A stretch of 64,000 nucleotides of DNA, taken from Methylorubrum rhodinum (lineage in GTDB: Bacteria; Pseudomonadota; Alphaproteobacteria; Rhizobiales; Beijerinckiaceae). Where the stretch lies: assembly GCF_014199935.1 (NCBI RefSeq), contig NZ_JACHOP010000016.1:51366-115365 (forward strand), given 5' to 3'. The notes below the pieces were generated by a model that searched no databases, was not told the origin of the DNA, and worked only from the letters and a program-made list of their open reading frames with translations. Positions 16,807-26,882 of the stretch are shown here, piece by piece; position 1 is the stretch's first letter; the number at the start of each line of letters is the position of its first letter. Both the position numbers and the translations under genes were made by a program.

Positions 16807-19800
16807 TCAGGCCCCCATCAGGGTGACGAGGGCGTTCACCTGGTTGTTCGACATCCCGGCGATCTGCGTCGAGGTGAAGGCGCTGCCCTGGGTCGTGGTC
16901 AGCGAGGTGATGTCCGTCGAGCTGAGGCCCGCGATCTGGTTCTTGCTCAGGGAGCGGAGAACCGTCGTGCTCAGACCGTCGATCTGCGTCGTCGTCAGGG
17001 CGGCGATCGCGACCGAGTTCAGGCCCTTGGCCTGGGTGGACGACAGCGCACCCACCTGGGTCGAGCTGAAGCCGCCGATCTGGGTCGTCGTCAGCGCCGA
17101 CATCTCGGTGGAGGTCAAGCCGCCGACCTGGGTGGTCGAGAGCGCCCCGATATCCGTGGAGGCCAGTCCCTTGACCTGGGTCGTGGTCAGGGCGCCGATC
17201 TGGGTCGAGGTCAGGCCGCCGATCTGGGTCGAGGTCAGGTCGCCGATGTCGGTCGAGGTCAGGCCGCGCAGCTGGGTCGTGGTCAGCGAGCCGAGCTGGG
17301 TGGTGGTGAGGCCGCCGAGCTGGGTCGAGGTCAGGGCGTCGAGCTGGGTCGACTTGAACCCGCCGATCTGCGTGGTGGTGAGCGCGCCGACTTCGGTGCT
17401 GGCCAGTCCCTTGATCTGGCTCGACGTGAGACTGCCGAGCTGCGTCGTGGTCAGGCTCTGGAGCTGGGTCGTCGTCAGGGCGCCGAGATCCGACGAGCTG
17501 AAGCCCGCGACCTGCGTCGTCGTCAGCGCGGCGAGCTGGGTGGTGGTGAGGCCGCCGAGCTGCGTCGTCGTCAGCGCGTCGAGCTGCGTGCCGAGAAGTC
17601 CGCCGACCTGCGTCGTCGTCAGCGTGCCCACGCCGGTGGAGGTGAGGCCGCCGATCTGGCCGGTCGAGAGGTTCTTGATCTGGGTGGCCGTGAGCCCGCC
17701 GATCTGGGTCGTGGTCAGATCGCCGAAATCGGTGGAGGACAGTCCCTTGACCTGCGTCGTGCTCAGCGCGCCGAGCTGGGTCGTGGTGAGCGCCCGCAGC
17801 TGGGTCGAGGTCAGCGCGTCGAGCTGGGTGCCCGAGACGCCGACGAGCTGGGTCGTCGACAGCGCGGCGACTTCGGTGGTGGTGAGGCCGCCGAGCTGCG
17901 TCGTGGTCAGGGAGGCGAGATGCGCCGCCTTGAGGCCGCCCAACTGGGTGGTGGACAGGCTGCCGAGCTGCGTCGTGCTCAGCCCCTTCAGCTGGCCCGT
18001 CGTCAGGGCTCCGAGCTGCGTCGAGGTGAGCCCGTCGACCTGGGTGGTGGAGAGCGTACCGAGCTGCGCCGAGGTCAGGCCGCCGAGCTGCGTCGTGGTG
18101 AGCGCGCCGAGTCCGGTCGAGGTGATCGCGCCGGCCTGCGTCGTGGTCAGCGCCGCGATTTGCGCCGTCCGGAGCCCGCCGATCTGCGTCGTGGAAAGGC
18201 TCGCCACGTCGGTCGTCGAGAGGCCGCCGATCTGACCGGTCGACAGGGCGCCGACCTGCGCCGAGGTCAGCCCGTCGAGCTGGGTGGTGGAGAGCGCGCC
18301 GAGCTGGGTCGAGGTCAGGCCGCCGAGCTGCGTCGTGGAGATCGCGCCGAGCTGGGTCGAGGTCAGGCCGCCGATCTGCGTCGTGGTGAGGCTCTTCAGG
18401 TCGGCCGAGGCGAGGCCCTTGACCTGCGTGGTCGAGAGCGAGCCGAGCTGGGTCGTGGTGAGGCCGCCGAGCTGGGTCGTGCTCAGCCCGTCGAGCTGCG
18501 TCGCCTTCAGGCCGGTCAGGGCAGTGGTGGTGAGGCCTCCGACCTGGGTCGAGGTCAGGCCGCCGAGCTGCGGCAGCGACAACGCGCCGAGCGCGGTGGT
18601 GGTCAGGCCGTTGAGCTGGGTCGTGGAGAGCGCGCCGAGCTGGGCGGTCTTGAGGCCGGCGAGCTGGGAGGTGGTCAGGTTCGCCAGCTGGGTGGTGGTG
18701 AGGCCGCCGACCTGCGTCGTGGAGAGCGCGCCGAGCTGGACGGATTTCAGGCCGCCGAGCTGGGTCGTCGTGAGGCCGGCGAGATCGGTGGTGGAGAGGT
18801 CGCCGAGCTGCGCCGTACCGAGGACGCCGAGCTGGGTGGTCGTCAGGCCGCCGAGCTGCGTGGTGGTGAGCGCGCCGAGCTGCAGCGAGGTCAGTCCGCC
18901 GACCTGCGCGGTGGTCAGCCCGCCGATCTGCGTCGTGGTCAGCCCGCCGACCTGGGTCGTGGTGAGAACCTTCAGGTCGGTCGAGTTCAGGCCGCCGATC
19001 TGCGTGGTCGAGAACGCGCCGATCTGGGTGGTGGTGAGCCCGCCGAGCTGGATCGAGGACAGCGCGTCGAGCTGCGTCGCCTTGAGGCCGCCGAGCAGCG
19101 TGGTGGTGAGGCCGCCGATCTGGGTCGTGGTCAGGCCGCCGAGCGAGACGGTGCTCAGGCCGCCGAACTGGGTCGAGGTCAGGCCGTTGAGCTGGGTCGT
19201 GGAGAGCGCGCCGACCTGAGCGGTCTTGAAGCCGCCGAGCTGGGTCGTCGTCAGGTTGGAGAGCTGGGTCGTGGTGAACCCGCCGACCTGGGTGGTGGTG
19301 AGCCCGCCGAGCTGAGCGGTCTTGATGCCGCCGAGCACGGTGGTGGTGAGCGCGCCGATCTTGGTGGTGGTGAGGCCGCCGAGCTGCCCGGTCGAGAGGG
19401 AGCCTAGCCCCGTGGTGGTCAGGCCGTTGAGCTGCGTCGTCGAGAGCGCGCCGACCTGGGTCGAGGTCAGGCCGGTGAGCTGGGTCGCCGTGATGGCGCC
19501 GATCTGCGTGGTGGTGAGCCCGCCGAGCTGCGTCGTCGAGAGGGCCTTCATGTCGGTGGAGGAGAGACCCTTCAGCTGGGTGGTCGAGAGCGAGCCGAGC
19601 TGGGTGGTGGTCAGGCCGCCGAGCTGGACCGAGGAGAGCGCGTCGAGCTGGGTCGCGCCGAGGCCGGTCAGGGCGGTGGTGGTGAGGCCGCCGAGCTGGG
19701 TCGAGGTCAGGCCGCCGAGCTGCGGCACCGAGATCGCACCGATCTGGGTGGTGGTCAGGCCGTTGAGCTGGGTCGTCGAGAGGGCGCCGAGCTGATTGGT

Positions 19801-21498
19801 CTTCAGGCCGCCGAGCTGGTTCGTCGTCAGGTTCGACAGCTGGGTCGTGGTCAGGCCGCCGACCTGCGTCGTGGAGAGCGCGCCGAGCTGCGTGGTCTTG
19901 AAGCCGCCGAGCTGGGTCGTCGTCAGGGCGGCGAGATCGGTGGTGGAGAGGTCGCCGAGCTGGGCGGTGCCCAGCGCGCCGAGCTGGGTGGTGGTGAGCC
20001 CGCCGAGCTGCGTGGTGGTGAGCGCGCCGAGCTGCAGCGAGGTCAGTCCGCCGACCTGGGTGGTGGTGAGCGCGCCGACCTGCGTCGTGGTCAGTCCGCC
20101 GATCTGGGTCGTGGTCAGACCCTTGAGGTCGGTGGCAGAGAGGCCCCTGATCTGCGTGGTCGAGAACGCGCCGAGCTGGGTGGTGGTGAGCCCGCCGAGC
20201 TGGACCGAGGAGAGCGCGTCGAGCTGCGTCGCCTTCAGGCCGCCGAGCAGGGTCGTGGTGAGGCCGCCGATCTGGGTCGTGGTCAGGCCGCCGAGCGAGA
20301 CGGTGCCGATGCCGCCGATCTGGGTCGAGGTCAGGCCGTTGAGCTGGGTGGTGGAGAGCGCGCCGACCTGAGCGGTCTTGAAGCCGACGAGCTGGGTCGT
20401 CGTCAGGTTGGAGAGCTGGGTGGTGGTGAAGCCGCCGACCTGGGTGGTGGTGAGCCCGCCGAGCTGAGCGGTCTTGATGCCGCCGAGCACGGTGGTGGTG
20501 AGCCCGCCGATCGTCGTGGTGGTGAGGCCGCCGAGCTGCCCGGTCGAGAGGGAGCCCAGCCCCGTGGTGGTCAGGCCGTTGAGCTGGGTGGTCGAGAGCG
20601 CGCCGACCTGGGTCGAGGTCAGGCCGCTGAGCTGCGTCGCGGTCACGGCACCGATCTGGGTGGTGGTGAGCCCGCCGAGCTGCGTCGTCGAGAGCGCCTT
20701 CAGGTCGGCCGAGGTCAGGCCGCCGAGCTGGGTCGTCGTGAACCGGCCGATCTGGGTGGTGGTCAGGCCGCCGAGCTGGGCCGAGGACAGGGCGTTGAGC
20801 TGCGTCGCCGTGAGGGTGCCGACCTGCGTCGTGGTCAGGGCGCCGACATCGGTCGAGCTGAGGCCGCCGATCTGGTTGATCGTCAGGGCGCCGACCTGGG
20901 TCGTGGTCAGGGCCGCCACCTGGGTCGAGGTGAGGCTGTCGATGTCGGTCGAGGTCAGGCCGCCGACCTGCGTGGTGCTGAGGCTCGCGAGCTGCGTGGT
21001 CGAGAGCGCGCCGAGTTGGGTCGAGGTGAGGGCGTCGAGCTGCCCGGCATTCAGGCCGGTGAGCTGGGTCGTCGTCAGGGCGGTGACCGCGGTGGTGGTC
21101 AGGCCGCCGAGCTGGGTCGAGGTGAGCGAGCCGACCTGCGTGGTCGAGAAGCTGCCGAGCTGGGTCGTGGTGAAGGCGCCGATGTCGTCCGTCTGGAGGG
21201 CGGAGAGCTGGGTCGTCGTCAGCGCGCCGATCTGCGTCGTGGTGACGGCCCGCAGCTGGGTCGAGGTGAGGGCGTCGAGCTGCACGCTCGTGAGGCCCGC
21301 GAGCTGCGTGGTGTTGATCCGCGCGAGGTTGGTCGTGGTCAGCACGCCGAGCTGGGTCGAGGTCAGCACCTCGATCTGGGTCGCGGCGAAGGCGGCGATG
21401 TCCGTGGTGGTCAGCCCGGCGATCGTCGTCGTCGAGAGCTGCGCGACTTGCGTGGTCGTGAGGTCGGTGATGATCGAGGCCACGGTCCGCTCCAACAC
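16807..21498 (-). CDS. Giant Thr-rich octapeptide-repeat protein, probable type I secretion substrate
   Basis: 1563 residues. After a short start (MLERTVASIITDL), almost the whole chain is about 190 tandem octads of consensus L-T/S-T-T-Q-L/I/V-G-G/A. It has no signal peptide, no visible Cys, few charged residues and no RTX (GGxGxD) motif. The last 30 residues (GSAFTSTQIAGMSNNQVNALVTLMGA) degrade the repeat and could be an uncleaved C-terminal secretion signal. It lies directly downstream, on the same strand, of an ABC exporter and HlyD adaptor, and upstream of a GT41 glycosyltransferase. The regular Thr and Leu/Val positions suggest a solenoid with a Thr face. Function unknown; a surface adhesin or coat protein is my inference. 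GTG start with no obvious ribosome site. Not an enzyme by any motif. Confidence 0.8.
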   Translation of the reverse strand: MLERTVASIITDLTTTQVAQLSTTTIAGLTTTDIAAFAATQIEVLTSTQLGVLTTTNLARINTTQLAGLTSVQLDALTSTQLRAVTTTQIGALTTTQLSALQTDDIGAFTTTQLGSFSTTQVGSLTSTQLGGLTTTAVTALTTTQLTGLNAGQLDALTSTQLGALSTTQLASLSTTQVGGLTSTDIDSLTSTQVAALTTTQVGALTINQIGGLSSTDVGALTTTQVGTLTATQLNALSSAQLGGLTTTQIGRFTTTQLGGLTSADLKALSTTQLGGLTTTQIGAVTATQLSGLTSTQVGALSTTQLNGLTTTGLGSLSTGQLGGLTTTTIGGLTTTVLGGIKTAQLGGLTTTQVGGFTTTQLSNLTTTQLVGFKTAQVGALSTTQLNGLTSTQIGGIGTVSLGGLTTTQIGGLTTTLLGGLKATQLDALSSVQLGGLTTTQLGAFSTTQIRGLSATDLKGLTTTQIGGLTTTQVGALTTTQVGGLTSLQLGALTTTQLGGLTTTQLGALGTAQLGDLSTTDLAALTTTQLGGFKTTQLGALSTTQVGGLTTTQLSNLTTNQLGGLKTNQLGALSTTQLNGLTTTQIGAISVPQLGGLTSTQLGGLTTTALTGLGATQLDALSSVQLGGLTTTQLGSLSTTQLKGLSSTDMKALSTTQLGGLTTTQIGAITATQLTGLTSTQVGALSTTQLNGLTTTGLGSLSTGQLGGLTTTKIGALTTTVLGGIKTAQLGGLTTTQVGGFTTTQLSNLTTTQLGGFKTAQVGALSTTQLNGLTSTQFGGLSTVSLGGLTTTQIGGLTTTLLGGLKATQLDALSSIQLGGLTTTQIGAFSTTQIGGLNSTDLKVLTTTQVGGLTTTQIGGLTTAQVGGLTSLQLGALTTTQLGGLTTTQLGVLGTAQLGDLSTTDLAGLTTTQLGGLKSVQLGALSTTQVGGLTTTQLANLTTSQLAGLKTAQLGALSTTQLNGLTTTALGALSLPQLGGLTSTQVGGLTTTALTGLKATQLDGLSTTQLGGLTTTQLGSLSTTQVKGLASADLKSLTTTQIGGLTSTQLGAISTTQLGGLTSTQLGALSTTQLDGLTSAQVGALSTGQIGGLSTTDVASLSTTQIGGLRTAQIAALTTTQAGAITSTGLGALTTTQLGGLTSAQLGTLSTTQVDGLTSTQLGALTTGQLKGLSTTQLGSLSTTQLGGLKAAHLASLTTTQLGGLTTTEVAALSTTQLVGVSGTQLDALTSTQLRALTTTQLGALSTTQVKGLSSTDFGDLTTTQIGGLTATQIKNLSTGQIGGLTSTGVGTLTTTQVGGLLGTQLDALTTTQLGGLTTTQLAALTTTQVAGFSSSDLGALTTTQLQSLTTTQLGSLTSSQIKGLASTEVGALTTTQIGGFKSTQLDALTSTQLGGLTTTQLGSLTTTQLRGLTSTDIGDLTSTQIGGLTSTQIGALTTTQVKGLASTDIGALSTTQVGGLTSTEMSALTTTQIGGFSSTQVGALSSTQAKGLNSVAIAALTTTQIDGLSTTVLRSLSKNQIAGLSSTDITSLTTTQGSAFTSTQIAGMSNNQVNALVTLMGA
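18361..20800 (-). repeat. Higher-order tandem repeat: about four 576 bp (24-octad) units in the repeat gene
   Basis: The motif gttgagctgggt (plus strand) recurs at 18610, 19186, 19762 and 20338, exactly 576 bp apart. Alternate units are more alike. Examples are cttgatgccgccgagcac at 19321 and 20473, and gagatcggtggtggagag at 18781 and 19933, both 1152 bp apart. 576 bp equals 24 octads (192 residues). Outer edges are approximate because every octad resembles every other. Confidence 0.85.
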
Positions 21499-21866
21499 CC
21501 GAAAAGTGCTGCCGCCGGCGGGCGGCCGTAATCCGTCGCCTCGGTCGGGACGAGGCGGAGCGGAGATTGTCTCTGGAGGGGTCGGAGCCGGCGGGCCGGT
21601 CGGGCGGGGCGTCGCGTCTCGGGACGGGCCTCGCCGGACCCGCTCGGAGTCCGCAGCCGTCGTCCCGATACCGTCTGCCCCGCGTCCGGCCTTTCAGCGC
21701 GATGGACGCCCTTTGGTCCGATATGCGGGGCGACGCGTTAAAGCCGGTTTAAGTCGGTTGCCGAAACGCGGCCGTTACAACGCTCGTCAAGACCATTCGC
21801 GGTCTTGATGAATCATCGGGTAACGGTGTCGGTCGAGATCAAGGCTTCAGCCGCGGCCGCGGGATG
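21499..21866. other. Intergenic leader of the repeat-protein gene
   Basis: 368 bp between the HlyD stop and the repeat-protein start, both on the minus strand. It should hold the repeat gene's promoter and leader. A perfect inverted repeat lies at 21787-21808 (see separate entry), and TTAAAGCCGGTTTAA-type AT pairs occur at about 21738-21752. No convincing open frame is present on either strand. A separate promoter here would allow the substrate to be expressed at a different level from its exporter. Confidence 0.5.
21787..21808. repeat. Perfect inverted repeat, terminator or operator
   Basis: TCAAGACC-ATTCGC-GGTCTTGA is an 8 bp perfect stem with a 6 nt loop, 59 bases past the HlyD stop and 289 bases before the repeat-gene start. 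Its modest GC content and lack of a T-run make an operator as likely as a terminator. Confidence 0.5.
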
Positions 21867-23290
21867 TCACGGCTCGCGGATGCTCTCGTCGAAGCCCCGG
21901 ATCAGCGGATAGATGAAGTAGGAGATCACGCTGCGGGTGCCGACCTTGATCTCGGCGGTCACGCTCATGCCGGGGATCGGCCGCGTGCCCTCGGGCAGCG
22001 CGCGCAGATGGTCGCCGGTCAGATCGACCTGCCCGCGATGGGTCAGGACCGAGGCGTTCGGCCCCCCGTTCGGGCTCTGCGCCGTCTCCATCCTGACCGA
22101 GCGCAGGCGGCCCGACAGGGTGCCGTGGCGCTGGTAGGGGAAGGCGTCGAGCTTCACCATCACCTCGTCGCCGGGCTTGGCGTAGCCGGCGTCACCGGCG
22201 CCGATCATCACCTCGGCGAAGAGCGGCGCGTCGAGGGGCAGCAGCGTCAGCACCGGTTCGGCCGGCTGCACCACCGAGCCGACCGAGCGGCGGGCGAGAT
22301 CGAGCACGACGCCGTCCTCGGGCGCGGTCAGCACGACGAGGTCGTTCATCCGGTTGGCCTTCACGAGGCTCTCGGAGACGCTCTTCTCCTCCTTCCGCGC
22401 CTTGACCAGCGCCTCCATCAGCTCGCTGCGCCAGCGATCGACGAACACCTGCCGCTCGGCGCGCTTGGCCGCGAGCTGATTCTCCAGCTCGTTGCGGCGG
22501 TTGTCCTCTTCCTGCTTGTCGCGCTCGGCCTTGAGGCGGCTCACCGAGGCGCCGAGATACTGGACCCGCGAGGCGACGGTCTTCTTGTAGAGCTGCGAAT
22601 ACATCTGCTCCAGTTCGGAATAGACGTCGAATTGCAGCTCGGCCGACTTGGCGTTGACGCCGGCCGCCGCGAGGCTGCCCGTGAGCCGGGCGATCTCGGC
22701 GTCGAACGAGCGCAGCTGCGCCTCGAACTGCGAGCCGCGCTGCCGGTGCAGGCTCGTCTGGAGCGCGACGTCCGGCCCCTGCCCGCTGAAGCGCGGCGGT
22801 TCCCCGGCGAGTTCGGCCTCCAGCCGCTCCAGTTCAGCGCGCAAGGCCTCCTGCTGCGCGGCGAGCGCGGTGCGGTCGGCCAGGGCGAAGGTCGGATCGA
22901 GGCGGGCGAGCACGTCGCCCTTGCGCACGGTGTCGCCGGCCTTCACCCGCAGCTCGCGGATGATCGAGAGCTGGAGCGGCTGGAGCACCACGTTCGGGGC
23001 GTCGGCGAGAAGGCGCCCCGAGGACGAGACGATGATGTCGACCTTCACGAGGGAGGCGGCGAGCGTGAGCGCCGCGATCAGCGCGACGACGCCGTAGAGG
23101 GTGAGCCGCATGGCGCCGGGCGGGCGCTCGGCGAAGAGCGCGTCGAGGTCCTGCGGCTCCTCGCGCATCGCCGCCCGCGCCCGGGCGGCGCCGTCGACGG
23201 TGCGCCGGGTCCAGGCGGCGGGCCCGTTGATCCGCGCGCGGCGGGCCGGGGGGAGGCTTGGCGCGTCCGGCGCCTTCGAGCGGCGCAGCA

Positions 23291-23291
<1 letters not shown>
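21867..23291 (-). CDS. HlyD-family membrane fusion protein of a type I secretion system
   Basis: 474 residues. A cytoplasmic N-terminal tail is followed by one membrane segment (about residues 62-85, LTLYGVVALIAALTLAASLV), then VDIIVSSSGRLLADAPNVVLQPLQLSIIREL. That is the HlyD start of the barrel and lipoyl domain. Long Glu/Arg/Gln-rich coiled-coil helices follow, then a returning lipoyl half (VVLTAPEDGVVLDLARRSVGSVVQPAEPVLTLLPLD) and the C-terminal PGMSVTAEIKVGTRSVISYFIYPL signature. It bridges the inner-membrane ABC exporter to a TolC-type channel, which is not in this window. Its start overlaps the exporter stop as TGATG, so the two are translationally coupled. Confidence 0.9.
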
Positions 23292-25447
<2,156 letters not shown>

Positions 25448-25515
25448 GGCAAGCTCCTGTCGGGGCGGTGCGGGGTTCGGGCAGCGGCCTCGGACATGGC
25501 GTCGATGCCCGCCCC

Positions 25516-26391
25516 TCAGGCCGCCTGCCGGCCGGCGGCCCGGTGCAGGCCGGTGAGATAGGTGTCGAGCAGGCGGCCGCCGTGGCGGCGGTCGTGCTCC
25601 TGCAGGAGCCGGGCGCAGATGTCGAACGACTGGTAGCAGTCGTGCAGGATCTTGGCGGTCGACAGGAGCTGCCGCTCCGTCAGCAGTTCCGGCCGGGTGA
25701 AGTCGCGGATGAACAGCGCGTCGGCCCACACCGCCTGGCTCATCGGCGCGTAGACGTCGTTCTCGTTCAGGAGCGGGCGGACGATCCGGCTCACCACGTC
25801 CGGGTGGAAGCGGTGGAACACGAAGCCCTGGGCACGCAGGAACTGGTCGACGTCCGAGAACAGCGGCTGGCCGGCATAGAGCGGCACGAACTCCACCTCG
25901 GTGTGGATCACGCTGGCCTCGCTCAGGCGCGCCAGCGCGTTGCGGAACACCATCAGCTCGCCGCCCTGGATGTCGATCTTGAGATAGTCGAGCCCCGCAG
26001 TGGCCGGCACGTCGTCGAGGCGCACGGTGTCGACCTCGCGGGTCTCGATCACCTCGCCCCAGACGGGGAAGCCGAAAAAGCAGGCGAGCACCGCCGGGTC
26101 GGGCGTCAGGAGCGAGCTCATGCCCTGCTGGCGGCAGATGTGGAGGGTGTGGCGCCCGCCGTCGCCGACCGCGTGCGGCAGGTAGGTCTCGTTTGGGCCC
26201 TTCATCGCGTCGAGCCGGGCGAGGGCTTCGAGATTCGGCTCGAAGCCGACGACCTCCGCCGAACCCTCGTCGACGAGGCCCGCGTAGGGCGCGGCCCCGT
26301 CGATCGGGTTGGCGCCGACATCGACGACCTTCACCCGCACATCGAGGCCGGTGAGGTGGCGGAAGGCGAAGGGATTGTGGGAGGCGGGCAT
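25516..26391 (-). CDS. FkbM family methyltransferase
   Basis: 291 residues from the ATG at 26391. The SAM site is VKVVDVGANPIDG (VDVGAN motif I), followed by VVGFEPNLEALARL (acidic Glu at strand 2). The FkbM signature is LDYLKIDIQGGELMVFRNA, then VIHTEVEFVPLY. FkbM enzymes methylate hydroxyls of sugars or polyketides. Here it is the first gene, 68 bp before the type I exporter, so modification of a glycan on the secreted repeat protein or of a surface polysaccharide is a reasonable inference. Longer in-frame starts (26547, 26685) add sequence without family character, so they were not chosen. Confidence 0.8.
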   Translation of the reverse strand: MPASHNPFAFRHLTGLDVRVKVVDVGANPIDGAAPYAGLVDEGSAEVVGFEPNLEALARLDAMKGPNETYLPHAVGDGGRHTLHICRQQGMSSLLTPDPAVLACFFGFPVWGEVIETREVDTVRLDDVPATAGLDYLKIDIQGGELMVFRNALARLSEASVIHTEVEFVPLYAGQPLFSDVDQFLRAQGFVFHRFHPDVVSRIVRPLLNENDVYAPMSQAVWADALFIRDFTRPELLTERQLLSTAKILHDCYQSFDICARLLQEHDRRHGGRLLDTYLTGLHRAAGRQAA

Positions 26392-26645
26392 CGGCGGGAC
26401 CGTGGTCGGAAGGAAAGTGGCGTCGGAGGGTCCGGCCTGACGGCCCGAAGGTGGCGGCGCCGGCCGGTCGGCGGATCGGTTCGGCTGCTCGCCCGACGAT
26501 CCAAGCCCCCGGAGCGGCGTCGCCCCGGCACGGACCTTGAGGCCCATCGCTCTACATTCGGTTAACCTTGACGCTCGGATGCCGCGCAGCCCGGCCGGCC
26601 ACCAGGGCAATCGCGTGAAGCGATGTCCCTGGTTTTGTCGACACG

Positions 26646-26761
26646 CCTCAGTCGCCGGCGCCCGCCTCCGCGGAAGTGGGGTCACCTTGGGCTTTCGCTC
26701 CGCTCGACGCTTTTCAGGACAGATGTCCGAAAAGCCCGCTCCGCGCGGCGCTCTTCGCGCC
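26646..26761 (+). repeat. Dispersed palindromic element, copy A
   Basis: This shares three blocks with copies at 32886-33011 (reverse) and 55286-55416. They are CCTCAGTCGCCGGCGCCCGC, then GGCTTTCGCTCCGCTCGACG, then GCGCGGCGCTCTTCGCGCC. It carries an internal hairpin arm pair, TTTTC/GAAAA, around GGACAGATGTCC. It sits in the 491 bp gap between the divergent FkbM and sensor-kinase genes. I see no gene in the rest of that gap. Confidence 0.7.
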
Positions 26762-26882
26762 GCGAAGCCGCATAAGCGGCTTCGGGCGATTGCCCTGGGC
26801 CGGGCACGGATGGCGATGGCGCCTCGCGCCGCGACCGGGTAGCCTGAGGCGGCGCCTCCGGGCGGCGCTCGACACGAACACG

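Noticed and set aside
16807..21498. The octad array as a CRISPR array or VNTR-type non-coding satellite
   Set aside because: The 24 bp units keep reading frame for 4.7 kb with variation at third positions, and there are no spacers. It is a coding repeat.
16637..21808. Several long plus-strand open frames rich in V-V-V-R-P-P-S-W repeats opposite the octad gene
   Set aside because: They are the complement of a 24 bp repeat whose codons avoid stops on the other strand. The composition (Trp/Val/Pro/Arg arrays) is not protein-like, whereas the minus strand gives a regular octad protein next to a secretion system.
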